NCBI GenBank assembly: GCA_945861325.1
Contig: CAMATY010000004.1
Coordinates: 1 to 43,398 of the forward strand
Direction: 5' to 3'
Source: Ferrithrix thermotolerans DSM 19514
Lineage (GTDB): Bacteria > Actinomycetota > Acidimicrobiia > Acidimicrobiales > Ilumatobacteraceae
Length of the DNA: 43,398 nucleotides
Made by a program: the position numbers and the translations under genes. Under the pieces are notes generated by a model, which had not been told where the DNA came from, searched no databases, and was given only the letters and a program-made list of their open reading frames with translations. This document shows positions 15,801-24,408 of the stretch, one piece after another; positions within the stretch are counted from its first letter, which is position 1, and each line of letters starts with the position of its first letter.

Positions 15801-16724
15801 ATGACGCTCCAAAATAGTGCTCTAGTTTGTGGGGGTGCAGGTTTTATTGGATCGCACTTGGTTGATCGACTGCTTGCTGATGGTCACAATGTTGAAGTTG
15901 TTGACAATTTGTCTACTGGAACTCTCGCAAATCTCAGCGAAGCTAGGTCGAGCGGTGGAGATTTACGGTTTCATCATCTCGATGTTTTGGCACCAGAGTT
16001 TTCTGATCTAATTGAATTGCGCCAACCAGCAATTATCTATCATCTCGCACTGCTTCCGCCAGGAGTGACTCAAACTAGTGAAATTTTGTCGTCGGCAAGT
16101 TCGTTGCTTGCGGTACTTAACGCTGCTCAAAAACATAAAATCAAAAAAGTAGTTGTAGCGATACCAGCAGGTTTGATATACGGAGAAGTTCCGGCACGGC
16201 AATTGCCGGTTAAAGAAGGTCGTGAGCCAGACCCGATGAGCGTTTCTCATGTGATGGCAAATGCACTTCTTGATTTTTTGATTATTTATCGTGAAAGTTA
16301 CGACGTCGAATTTACGGCTTTGGCAATGACAAATGTTTATGGCAGGCGACAACGCCCGAGCGATGGTGTAGTTGCCGCGTTTGCAGATTCAATTCTTAGT
16401 CATACTGATCCAATGATTTTTGGTAGCGGGCGCCAAACTCGCGATTTTTTATTTATCGATGACGCAGTCGATGCGCTGTCGCGCGCAACAATAAAAGGTG
16501 GGGGGTTGCTGATCAATATTGGTACTGGAATTCAAACAACTATTCAGGATTTGTGGGCACTGATGGGCGAACCAACAACTTTGAAAGCCAAGTCGGTTGG
16601 GGCCCGCCATGGTGAGTTGCAGCGCAACGCTGTCAACTCAACGCGAGCGCGAATTCAACTTGGCTGGTCGCATTGGACTTCGGTTCGCTCTGGCATTGCC
16701 GAACTGATGGAAGAATTAACTTAG
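15801..16724 (+). CDS. SDR-family NAD-dependent epimerase/dehydratase-like protein, probably catalytically altered
   Basis: This 307-aa extended SDR protein keeps the nucleotide-binding loop CGGAGFIGSHLVDRLL and the following VVDNLSTG. The late RDFLFIDDAVDAL and LINIGTG segments match UDP-glucose 4-epimerase-like enzymes. However, the segment aligned with the usual SxYGxSK catalytic Tyr-Lys reads MSVSHVMANALLD (from residue 146), and the SS before YG is replaced by IPAGLIYG. All three catalytic positions therefore appear lost. It may be a regulatory or binding paralogue, or use different residues. The ATG lies 20 bp after the 15-bp repeats. It sits between sugar-nucleotide genes on the same strand. 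Confidence 0.82.
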   Translation: MTLQNSALVCGGAGFIGSHLVDRLLADGHNVEVVDNLSTGTLANLSEARSSGGDLRFHHLDVLAPEFSDLIELRQPAIIYHLALLPPGVTQTSEILSSASSLLAVLNAAQKHKIKKVVVAIPAGLIYGEVPARQLPVKEGREPDPMSVSHVMANALLDFLIIYRESYDVEFTALAMTNVYGRRQRPSDGVVAAFADSILSHTDPMIFGSGRQTRDFLFIDDAVDALSRATIKGGGLLINIGTGIQTTIQDLWALMGEPTTLKAKSVGARHGELQRNAVNSTRARIQLGWSHWTSVRSGIAELMEELT

Positions 16725-16775
16725 AAAACTTGCGACAAATTTAAGCAGTTGCAGAAAATTGCTGGTGGCGAAAAA

Positions 16776-17489
16776 TTAGCGAAATAGATCTTCTTGTGGT
16801 GGTCTGACTAATTCGCTGATATCTGAATCACGAAGCCATGATGGTTCAACTCCACGAACTACGGCAACTGGCACGCCAGAAGATTTGCCCATTACGAGTT
16901 CTGCAGCGCTGGCTAGTTCGTCGGCAACGGCAACTTCTGTGACTTGCATAATTCTGCCGAGCGAATCTGGTGTTCCGCGCAGATCTATTACTCCGGCGAC
17001 TCCTGCCACGCCAATCGCAACATCTGTCAGTCCTTTTCGCCATGGTCGACCAAAAGTGTCGCTAATGATTACGCCAACTTTTATACCAAGGGTTGCACCG
17101 ATGATGTCGCGAATTCGGCGCGCAGATTTATCGCTGTCAATTGGAAGCAACGCTGCATATCCGCGTTCAACATTTGATAAGTCAATTCCGCTGTTGGCAC
17201 ACACAAATCCGTGTTTAGTTTCGGTGATTATTAGATCTCCGCGTCGTCGCACGATGCGTACCGCTTCATCCTCAACTAATTGCTTATGGCTCAGAGGATC
17301 ACTTGCGTCAATGGCGACTAAACGACCTTCGGCTTTTGAGACAATTTTTTGCGTTACAACTAAGACATCGTTGTTTTGTAGTGGTCCATTTGGTTCTTGG
17401 CGACACGCATCAGCAATTATTTTGCCGAGTTGATCTTGAGGAGTTATTTCACCAATACCTTGCACGCCCCAAATTGTCAGTCGGCTCAT
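16776..17489 (-). CDS. cofE: Coenzyme F420-0:L-glutamate ligase
   Basis: This 237-aa enzyme adds glutamate residues to F420-0 in the presence of GTP. Family motifs include DVLVVTQKIVSKAEGR (about residues 42-57), ETKHGFVCANSGIDLSN and VIISDTFGRPWRKGLTDVAIGVAG. The length corresponds to the ligase domain alone; the C-terminal nitroreductase-like domain of mycobacterial FbiB is absent. The ATG overlaps the cofD stop by 4 bp (ATGA), so the pair is translationally coupled. It is on the opposite strand to the surrounding polysaccharide genes. Confidence 0.94.
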   Translation of the reverse strand: MSRLTIWGVQGIGEITPQDQLGKIIADACRQEPNGPLQNNDVLVVTQKIVSKAEGRLVAIDASDPLSHKQLVEDEAVRIVRRRGDLIITETKHGFVCANSGIDLSNVERGYAALLPIDSDKSARRIRDIIGATLGIKVGVIISDTFGRPWRKGLTDVAIGVAGVAGVIDLRGTPDSLGRIMQVTEVAVADELASAAELVMGKSSGVPVAVVRGVEPSWLRDSDISELVRPPQEDLFR

Positions 17490-18484
17490 TTTCGTTGCTC
17501 TGAAACGCAGGCAAGAGTTGTCTTGGCAAGTTCACCAGCAACTTCTTGAGTTGACATCACTGTATTTGTGACCATGCAGCGCAAACCTTCACGCTCAATT
17601 GCATCTTTCAGGTCGGCGTCCACTGTGTCAACAATAATTGTTGAAGCGATAGTTGCGTACAGTCGCGCTACGCCGAGTGCCGAAGATTCATGCCCGAGTT
17701 CTGTGAGCATGCGGTCGGCTGGGCCTTTGAGTGCCCGACCACCAACGATTGGCGAGATCGCAACAACTTTGTCTCGGTTTGCCGACAACAATTCGTTGAT
17801 ACCTGCAAGCGCACGAATTGGGCCAATTGAAACAATCGGATTAGATGGTGCAATCACTATTATTTCGGATTGCTGCAGTTCGCCCAAGCAATTTGGTTTG
17901 GCGTTTTCTGCGCCTTGAAAGTGCACCGATTTCACAGCAACGCTGTGCTGATGCTTTACGAAATATTCCTGAAAGCTAATTTGTGTTCCTGCTTTTCCTG
18001 CCGGGCAATCTTGGCTGAGTTCAACCAAAGTGGCGACTTCGCTGTTGGTCATCGGCACAATTCTCTGCGCAACTTTCCAGGCGCTGGCAATTTCTTGGGT
18101 AATCAAAGAAGCATCGGCACCTTCACTTCGCCTTGCTGTGCGATAAAAATGAGTCGCAAGATCTTGATCGCCAAGGTTAAACCACTCGGGTGCGGCGATT
18201 GAGCCAACTGGTCGCACATCGACATATCTTTTGAGCGAAGCCATCGCTCGCCAAGTTTCATCGGCGAGTCCCCATCCGCGCTGCTGGTCGATCGCTTCGC
18301 TGAGTGTGTAGATCACGGTGTCAATGTCGGGCGAGATATACAACCCGTGCAACACAGTGTCGTCGCCAGTGTTGACTAGAGCGATTGTTTGTTGTGGGCT
18401 GTGAACTTGTGCAAGTCCACGAAGAAATCGGGCGGCACCGACGCCACCAGCCAGAACTACAACTGAACTTGATTCTGCAACCAT
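17486..18484 (-). CDS. cofD: 2-phospho-L-lactate (or phosphoenolpyruvate) transferase CofD/FbiA
   Basis: The protein transfers the phospholactyl or phosphoenolpyruvyl group to Fo to make F420-0 or dehydro-F420-0. VVLAGGVGAARFLRGL is the N-terminal signature, and IVIAPSNPIVSIGPIRAL and ISPIVGGRALKGPADRML are typical CofD motifs. The ORF track starts at ATG 18490, but a TACGCT hexamer (18493-18498, reverse strand) is only 2 nt from that codon and 8 nt from the second ATG at 18484. By the leaderless pattern of this window the second ATG is preferred. It forms an operon with cofE. Confidence 0.93.
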   Translation of the reverse strand: MVAESSSVVVLAGGVGAARFLRGLAQVHSPQQTIALVNTGDDTVLHGLYISPDIDTVIYTLSEAIDQQRGWGLADETWRAMASLKRYVDVRPVGSIAAPEWFNLGDQDLATHFYRTARRSEGADASLITQEIASAWKVAQRIVPMTNSEVATLVELSQDCPAGKAGTQISFQEYFVKHQHSVAVKSVHFQGAENAKPNCLGELQQSEIIVIAPSNPIVSIGPIRALAGINELLSANRDKVVAISPIVGGRALKGPADRMLTELGHESSALGVARLYATIASTIIVDTVDADLKDAIEREGLRCMVTNTVMSTQEVAGELAKTTLACVSEQRK

Positions 18485-18560
18485 GTTCATAGAGCGTAGG
18501 GCTCACAAAGAAACTTGAGCGACTTGCTATCGGTGGGGGCTAGTAGATTAGTTAGTCGTT
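18485..18560. promoter_or_regulatory. Divergent promoter region between cofD and gmd
   Basis: On the reverse strand TACGCT precedes cofD. On the forward strand TAGATT (18544-18549) and TTAGTT (18548-18553, 7 nt before ATG) are overlapping -10 candidates for gmd. No Shine-Dalgarno sequence is present on either side. Confidence 0.45.
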
Positions 18561-19544
18561 ATGACGCGCGCATTAATCACGGGCATTACTGGACAAGACG
18601 GTCGTCATCTCGCCGAATTTCTGAACACTAAAGGCTATGAAGTTTTTGGTTTAGTTAAGGGACAGAATAATCCGAAAGCTGAGTCCATTCGTGATGAGTT
18701 TCCGTTCGTTCAACTCGTGCCAGGCGACCTTGCAGATTTCTCAAGTCTGGTTAGCGCTCTTGAGATTTCGCAACCAGACGAGGTATATAACCTCGGCGCA
18801 ATTTCGTTTGTGGCGATGTCATTTAATCAAGCCGAACTTACGGGCAATATAACTGGGCTCGGAGTGTTACGAATGCTTGAAGCGATTCGGCTCGTCGGTG
18901 GGTCGAGAAAGAGTCCAATTCGGTTCTATCAAGCGTCATCGTCCGAGATGTTTGGCAAAGTTCGTGAAACTCCACAAACAGAATTGACACCGTTCCATCC
19001 TCGCTCGCCTTATGGAGTAGCAAAAGTTTTCGCTCACGACATCACTGTGAACTATCGCGAAAGTTACGACATGTTTGCTTGCTCTGGAATTTTGTTTAAT
19101 CACGAAGGTCCGCGGCGTGGACTTGAATTCGTTACGCGCAAAATAACAAACTCGGTTGCTCGAATTAAATTGGGTCTGCAAAGCGAATTAGTACTCGGAA
19201 ATCTGGAGGCTAAGCGTGATTGGGGTTTTGCCGGCGATTATGTTGAGGCGATGTGGATGATGTTGCAACAGCCAACACCCGACGATTTTGTGATTGCTAC
19301 AGGCAAAGCGCATTCGATTGAGCAACTACTTGAAGTTGCATTTAATGCCGCCGAACTTGGTGACTGGCGAAAATTCGTTCGCCAAGACCAGCGATTCTTT
19401 CGCCCTGCCGAAGTTGATTTGTTGATCGGCGATGCGACGAAAGCAAGAACAAAACTCGGCTGGACACCAAAGGTTGGTTTTGAGACTTTAATTCAGATGA
19501 TGGTTGCTAACGATTTAGATTACGAGTCAAAGCGTCGGAGATAG
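18561..19544 (+). CDS. gmd: GDP-mannose 4,6-dehydratase
   Basis: This 327-aa extended SDR enzyme converts GDP-D-mannose to GDP-4-keto-6-deoxy-D-mannose. [18 protein letters not shown] is the family-specific nucleotide-binding start. [19 protein letters not shown] and [13 protein letters not shown] carry the catalytic Thr/Ser, Tyr and Lys region, and [19 protein letters not shown] binds the substrate. Its product is the substrate of the GDP-L-fucose synthase at 9478. The 3' end overlaps the convergent flippase gene by 18 bp. Confidence 0.95.
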   Translation: MTRALITGITGQDGRHLAEFLNTKGYEVFGLVKGQNNPKAESIRDEFPFVQLVPGDLADFSSLVSALEISQPDEVYNLGAISFVAMSFNQAELTGNITGLGVLRMLEAIRLVGGSRKSPIRFYQASSSEMFGKVRETPQTELTPFHPRSPYGVAKVFAHDITVNYRESYDMFACSGILFNHEGPRRGLEFVTRKITNSVARIKLGLQSELVLGNLEAKRDWGFAGDYVEAMWMMLQQPTPDDFVIATGKAHSIEQLLEVAFNAAELGDWRKFVRQDQRFFRPAEVDLLIGDATKARTKLGWTPKVGFETLIQMMVANDLDYESKRRR

Positions 19545-20828
19545 AGATCTCAACTGTGAGCGCAAACTTACAGCAAACGAAATTAGTCCAACTACAGAAC
19601 TTGTGACGAGCGCAACTTCAACGCGCAAAAATAAGTCATCGCTAACTTGCCATACAGTCAAAATATATGCGGCGAACGCAAGCGACCATCCGAGAGCAAC
19701 ATGTTTATGTCCGTTGAGTGCAATTACTGCTTGAGCAATCGCTAAAGCCATCATGTAGATTCCGCTTGCAAGTGCCAGCAGTGTGATTGTTCGACGATCA
19801 ATGCTTCCGCCATAAACAAGGTCAAGCACATTTGGGCCAATGGCGAACGCGCCAACTGTGCCGAGCATTCCAACACCTACAACCAAAATTACAAGTTGGC
19901 GAAACCCAGTTTTAAATTCTTTGATGTCACCACGGGCTGCAAGTCTTGTCAGTCGCGGCAGTAACGCTGCTTGAACTGCTTGAAATAAAAATAGTGGCAC
20001 GCGAGTCAGCAGCACAGCGTTGCCAAATAAAGTTACATTTTCGGCCGGGGCGGTGTCTCCGAGAAGCGCAACAGTGATCGGGCCTGCGTTGACTAATGCT
20101 GCAGCGAAAATTGATCCACCTAATAACAGCCCAAGATTTGGTGTGATCTCAGACCACGATGCTGGTGGGCCATCTTGCAGCTTTAATTGACCAGAAAATA
20201 AAATGACCAGCACACCGACGAGTGGCGTGAGTACGACGGCAAGTGAGTACGCGCCGAGTTGTGTTACTCCGGCAATCAATAAACCGAGACAAACTATGAC
20301 TCGCACTGCACCGTCTGCGCCGACAATAAAACCGTAAGAATTAAATTTTCCGAGCCCCGAGCACAAGCCCTTGACCATATAAAAGGCACCGTACACGGCA
20401 ATTGCGATTATTAAACTTGCGGTAACGATTTCGTTTCCTTCGAACAAATTGCTACTGACGAATGGCGCGAGAGCGACAATTGATCCGACTAAGCCGATGA
20501 CGATCGCACCACAAAGGATTGCAACTTTTTTAACAACTGGTCCTGCGCCTTGGCCTAGTGCGCGACGATGAGAGATTGCACGGCTGATTTCTTGTTCAAC
20601 TGGCAAAAAGAATCCTGGCGCGAGCGCAAACATCACAAACCAAAGTGAGACCAGAGGTTTAAAACCATCTTGGCCGAGTGCCTGTTGCCCGATTTTGAAA
20701 AACGCGTAGATAGTCAAGCCAGCGAAAAGCAAGCCAATTGAGATTGCGATTGTGCCCTCTGGGAGTTCAACGCGTTTTCGTTGAGGGGGCAACGAAGAAC
20801 TTGACGAACTCGTAGGTTGTCTTGACAC
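19527..20828 (-). CDS. Wzx/MurJ-like polysaccharide flippase (MOP superfamily)
   Basis: This 433-aa protein has about 12-14 hydrophobic segments and the general organisation of MOP-superfamily flippases, which move lipid-linked oligosaccharides across the membrane. The segment [32 protein letters not shown], about two thirds in, is typical of polysaccharide-biosynthesis members. A Ser/Pro-rich, basic cytoplasmic N-terminus precedes the first helix. The start is GTG. It follows a 60-aa small gene by 16 bp on the same strand. Export of the glycan made by this locus is the likely role. Confidence 0.85.
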   Translation of the reverse strand: MSRQPTSSSSSSLPPQRKRVELPEGTIAISIGLLFAGLTIYAFFKIGQQALGQDGFKPLVSLWFVMFALAPGFFLPVEQEISRAISHRRALGQGAGPVVKKVAILCGAIVIGLVGSIVALAPFVSSNLFEGNEIVTASLIIAIAVYGAFYMVKGLCSGLGKFNSYGFIVGADGAVRVIVCLGLLIAGVTQLGAYSLAVVLTPLVGVLVILFSGQLKLQDGPPASWSEITPNLGLLLGGSIFAAALVNAGPITVALLGDTAPAENVTLFGNAVLLTRVPLFLFQAVQAALLPRLTRLAARGDIKEFKTGFRQLVILVVGVGMLGTVGAFAIGPNVLDLVYGGSIDRRTITLLALASGIYMMALAIAQAVIALNGHKHVALGWSLAFAAYILTVWQVSDDLFLRVEVALVTSSVVGLISFAVSLRSQLRSLSPTL

Positions 20829-20844
20829 TTGTTAGGTAGAGCGC

Positions 20845-21027
20845 TTAGAACTGCTTGGTAATTTGGTCTTGCAATTTAGACATTGCTTCGCGACGGCAGA
20901 CCTGTGCTTTTTGAAATGTCAAAATTCCAAATCCGACCGCTATGTAAGTTGCATCTTTGGCGAAAGCGAGGACATCTTGAGCTTTTACTGGACCAAGTTT
21001 TAAGTCGTTCAAATTGATGTCACGCAT
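20845..21027 (-). CDS. Small conserved-looking hypothetical protein, 60 aa
   Basis: The ORF track gives 66 aa, but ATG at 21027 has a good ribosome binding site (GGAGA, 5 nt upstream) and is preferred. The protein starts MRDINLNDLKLGPVKAQDV and continues with one hydrophobic stretch, ATYIAVGFGILTF, too short and mixed for a confident membrane helix, then a basic helix QVCRREAMSKL. I recall similar small proteins in Acidimicrobiia but know no function. It is the first gene of a two-gene operon with the flippase and is divergent from the large GT2 gene. Confidence 0.68.
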   Translation of the reverse strand: MRDINLNDLKLGPVKAQDVLAFAKDATYIAVGFGILTFQKAQVCRREAMSKLQDQITKQF

Positions 21028-21055
21028 GCTGTCTCCAATCCTCAATTAGTTTATA
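21028..21055 (-). promoter_or_regulatory. Promoter and Shine-Dalgarno of the 60-aa gene
   Basis: On the reverse strand TATAAA (21050-21055) is followed by a short leader with GGAGA just before the ATG at 21027. This is one of the few genes here with a clear leader and ribosome binding site. Confidence 0.55.
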
Positions 21056-21097
21056 GAGGTCTATCCAATAAATTGCCGCAAGTAGTCTTAGAATGCC

Positions 21098-24000
21098 ATG
21101 AGTTTTACCAGATCACGAGAAGCCAAGTTGCAGGGGAATGCTGCTCCTCCTGTGGTGACTGCAATGGTTGTTCACGAACCAGGACCGTGGTTTGACGAAG
21201 TACTCAATTCGATAGTCAGCCAAGATTATCCAATAGTCCGCAATATATTTTTTGTTACGACACCAGCAACAACTGACCCAGCAACCAAGCAAGTGTCACA
21301 ACAGTTAGCAAACAAAATTCAGAATGTTTTGCCGAATGCGATAATCAGAATTGTTGAGGGCAACCCAGGCTTTGGTCCACTAATTAATGAGACTCAGCGA
21401 ATTGTTGAAGGTGACGGCGGTCTGTTTTGTGTGATGCATGATGATGTTGCGCTGCATCCAGCTGCTCTAAGCCAGTTAGTGCATGAACTTTTTGTTTCAA
21501 ATGCAGCAGTGGTTGGTCCGAAACTCGTTGAGTGGGAAAACGCGGCAATCTTAAAGTCAGTCGGATTCGGAATAGATCGATGTGGCGAAGTTGATACTTT
21601 CATCGAACCGAACGAACGCGATCAAGAACAACATGACTCAATCAAAGATGTTTTTTATATCAGCTCTGCATGCATGCTGGTTCGTTCAGATTTGTTTCGT
21701 GAACTAAATGGATTTTGTACTGAAATTCCATTTTTTGGTGAAGACCTAGAGTTTTGTTGGCGCGCGCACTTGAGTGGCGCACGAGTGATTATCGTGCCTG
21801 CAGCCGTTGCCCGACATCGAGAGCAATTCGGAAGTCGCTCACCAAATATTGCAAGAAGTGCGCTCACGGCCAGGCATAGAGCGCGAACGGTCGCAACTCT
21901 GACATGGCCCTTTGAACTCTTGATCGTGTGGTTACAGATGGTGCTGACTTCGCTGGTTGAAACATTCGTTGGTTTGTTCAGAGGTACTTTCAGAGCATCG
22001 TTGTTGAACCTTCGAGCCTCGTTGTCGTTATTGGTTGACACTGCTTATATTTTGCGTCGCCGCCGTCAGGTTCGGCCAGCTCGTCGTGTTCGACCAAGCG
22101 AAATAAGCAAACTACAAATAAAAGGTTCTGCTCGGATCACAAGGTTTATCCGCCGTCGTCAATCGTTTGATTCATCTGATTCGTCTAATTCATCTAAATC
22201 ATCTAATTCATCTAGGTTATCGCCGACCACTTTGGTAACTGAGTCGGGAAAAGTAAGTCGCGAAAGTTCGACTAGAGAATCAGCGATCGCAACACTTGTA
22301 GTTTTTGCGTTGATCCTTGTCGGCAGTCGTGGAATTATTAGTAGTGGCACTCGAACTATTGGCGAACTTTTACCGTTTGATGGTGGAACAAATACCCCAG
22401 CCTCACTATTTGAAATGTTTCGTTCGGGTTGGTGGTCAAGTGGCTTTGGTCAAGCGGCTTCGAATCCAACCGGAATTGGAATTCTTGCGCTGTTGGGCTA
22501 TTTACTTTTGGGCAACCTTGCAGCACTTCAAACTTGGATGATTGTCGGTTCTTTATTTATTGGTTTTTTTGGAATGTGGCGTCTATGTGGTGCTTTTTTC
22601 AACAGTCGTGCTCGTTTGGTTGGGGCAACGGTGTATGTCGCTCTGCCGCTCTCGTATGACGCAATTGCTCGCGGCAGGTTCTCGGCACTGCTGACGATTG
22701 CCGCACTGCCATGGGTCTTTGATCTTTTACGACGAGCAGGAGGTTTGCAGCCGGCACTTCGAGTTGACCCCGCAACGAATTCATTAATTGATAACTCTGA
22801 AAAATCAATAGAAATTGGTATTTCGCGTCGAACGCAATTAATTGCTGGTCTGGTTTTAATTATTGGGATAGTCAGTGCGTTTGCTCCGGCGCTTTTAATC
22901 GCAACTCTGATCGGTGTCGTGTTGTGGTCGGTCGCTTCAATGTTTGGCGGCACTTCGCTAAGAACTGTTGGCATGATGCTTGCAGTTGGTGTCATCGGTG
23001 TTGTTGGCTCGTTGTTAATTAATCTTCCGTGGTCGATGCACTTTGTTTCAGGGCAGTGGTGGCAACTGCTGGCAAGCGACCAATTAATAACTGAAAGAAA
23101 TTTAGGGTTGGTTGCCCTTGCGAGTATGAACTTTGGCAATCTAAGCGGTGCATCACTTGTGCTAGCTGGATATTTCTGTGTGGCATGTTCATTATTGATT
23201 GCCAATAGTTGGCGGTTCGTTTGGGCGTTGCGCTCGGCATTTTTAGTTATTGGCGGATTGCTTTTGGCAATTTTAGACGATCGCGGATTACTGCCTTTTC
23301 AGATGCCAGAACCAACTGTTCTTTTGGCTTTAGTTGCTTGTGGTCTGGCTTTAGCAAGCGCAACTTGTGCCAGCGTTTTTTCTGAAACTTCGACTAAGAA
23401 ATATTCTGATTGGCGAAGATCAGTTGCGATACTTGTGCCCGTTGCGGTTGTGATTGCGATTTTGCCTACTTTGTTGAATGTCGCTGATGGCCGCTGGCAT
23501 CAGCCTGCCTCTACTGTGTCGCAACTATTTACGCAGATGCCTGATAATCCGCCAGAAGGAAACTACCGAATATTATTTGTCGGCGAAAGTGATCTGCTGC
23601 CAGTTTCAACTAATGCAATCACCAACAAAATTTCGTACGGAGTTTCTGACGATGGCCCGGTGAATATTATTTCGCATTGGGCACCGCAATACTCGACAAT
23701 GAACTCAGCAGCCGACCGTGCGCTAAATACATTGTTGGACCGCCACACCGTTCGGTTGGGAAGACTAGTTGCGCCTCTGGCAATTCGTTATATTGTGGTG
23801 CCACTTGGATTTGCTCCGAGTACTTCAACTACTGCACTTGTTGATTCGCTTTCGAATCAAATTGATCTTCGGCGTTTGTATTTTGCAAAGGATCTTGTAA
23901 TTTTCGAAAACTCCGCTTGGTTGCCGATCGTTAGTTTGTTAGATGAAGAGTCATCGGTCGCGAGTCAAAAAGATCGCGACCCAGCATTTATTATGCAGCA

Positions 24001-24406
24001 ACTTCATTCAATAAAGCCACTATTCGTAGATGGAAATAGCGTTTCAAATAAAGTCGCAACCAGTTCATTCGAAGGCGGGACCGTCCATTTATCGGTGCCT
24101 TTCGACGAAAACTGGCGGCTATCGATTGATGGCGCTCGGCTGATTCCGCGTGCGGCGTTTGGTGCAACAACTGGTTTTGACGCACCTGTTAATGGTGTCG
24201 CCGAATTGGGTTTTCATACATCGTCAATGCGTTCTTTGTTTTTACTAATTCAAGGATTCGTTTGGTTTGCGTTGCTAATCATCGCAGCAAACTTCTCTCG
24301 GTTTAGAAGTCGGGCTCGCGGTGTTTCTGGTCAGGCTGTGCGAGTAATCGGCGACGACACCGACAAGGTTTTAAAACTAGATCGAATTAATAGAAGTAAT
24401 AGTTGA
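21098..24406 (+). CDS. Very large GT2 glycosyltransferase with C-terminal multispan membrane region
   Basis: This 1102-aa protein joins a GT2 catalytic domain (about residues 15-260) to a long membrane part. The catalytic domain has AMVVHEPGPWFDEVLNSIV, CVMHDDVALHPAAL (DxD-like metal site) and PFFGEDLEFCWRAHLSGARV (ED base and acceptor region). A Ser-rich linker with five 9-bp repeats follows at about residues 358-372. About ten membrane segments span residues 395-800, then an extracytoplasmic domain and a final helix near residue 1050. In Actinobacteria such proteins commonly precede DUF5719 genes, as here. A role in cell-envelope glycan synthesis is inferred. Candidate -10 sequences are TAGTCT (9 nt) and TAGAAT (3 nt) before ATG. 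Confidence 0.9.
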   Translation: MSFTRSREAKLQGNAAPPVVTAMVVHEPGPWFDEVLNSIVSQDYPIVRNIFFVTTPATTDPATKQVSQQLANKIQNVLPNAIIRIVEGNPGFGPLINETQRIVEGDGGLFCVMHDDVALHPAALSQLVHELFVSNAAVVGPKLVEWENAAILKSVGFGIDRCGEVDTFIEPNERDQEQHDSIKDVFYISSACMLVRSDLFRELNGFCTEIPFFGEDLEFCWRAHLSGARVIIVPAAVARHREQFGSRSPNIARSALTARHRARTVATLTWPFELLIVWLQMVLTSLVETFVGLFRGTFRASLLNLRASLSLLVDTAYILRRRRQVRPARRVRPSEISKLQIKGSARITRFIRRRQSFDSSDSSNSSKSSNSSRLSPTTLVTESGKVSRESSTRESAIATLVVFALILVGSRGIISSGTRTIGELLPFDGGTNTPASLFEMFRSGWWSSGFGQAASNPTGIGILALLGYLLLGNLAALQTWMIVGSLFIGFFGMWRLCGAFFNSRARLVGATVYVALPLSYDAIARGRFSALLTIAALPWVFDLLRRAGGLQPALRVDPATNSLIDNSEKSIEIGISRRTQLIAGLVLIIGIVSAFAPALLIATLIGVVLWSVASMFGGTSLRTVGMMLAVGVIGVVGSLLINLPWSMHFVSGQWWQLLASDQLITERNLGLVALASMNFGNLSGASLVLAGYFCVACSLLIANSWRFVWALRSAFLVIGGLLLAILDDRGLLPFQMPEPTVLLALVACGLALASATCASVFSETSTKKYSDWRRSVAILVPVAVVIAILPTLLNVADGRWHQPASTVSQLFTQMPDNPPEGNYRILFVGESDLLPVSTNAITNKISYGVSDDGPVNIISHWAPQYSTMNSAADRALNTLLDRHTVRLGRLVAPLAIRYIVVPLGFAPSTSTTALVDSLSNQIDLRRLYFAKDLVIFENSAWLPIVSLLDEESSVASQKDRDPAFIMQQLHSIKPLFVDGNSVSNKVATSSFEGGTVHLSVPFDENWRLSIDGARLIPRAAFGATTGFDAPVNGVAELGFHTSSMRSLFLLIQGFVWFALLIIAANFSRFRSRARGVSGQAVRVIGDDTDKVLKLDRINRSNS
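22169..22213. repeat. 9-bp in-frame tandem repeats encoding a Ser-rich linker
   Basis: Five units of (G/A)A(T/A)TC(A/G)TCT encode D/N/K-Ser-Ser triplets between the GT2 domain and the first membrane segment. The unit length is a multiple of three, so the frame is kept. Confidence 0.88.
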
Positions 24407-24408
24407 TC

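Noticed and set aside
16885-17433. 182-aa forward ORF opposite cofE
   Set aside because: It is a composition shadow of cofE, which has clear family motifs on the reverse strand.
22528-23205. 225-aa reverse ORF inside the GT2 gene
   Set aside because: It lies opposite the hydrophobic membrane part of a convincing gene and shows no family features.
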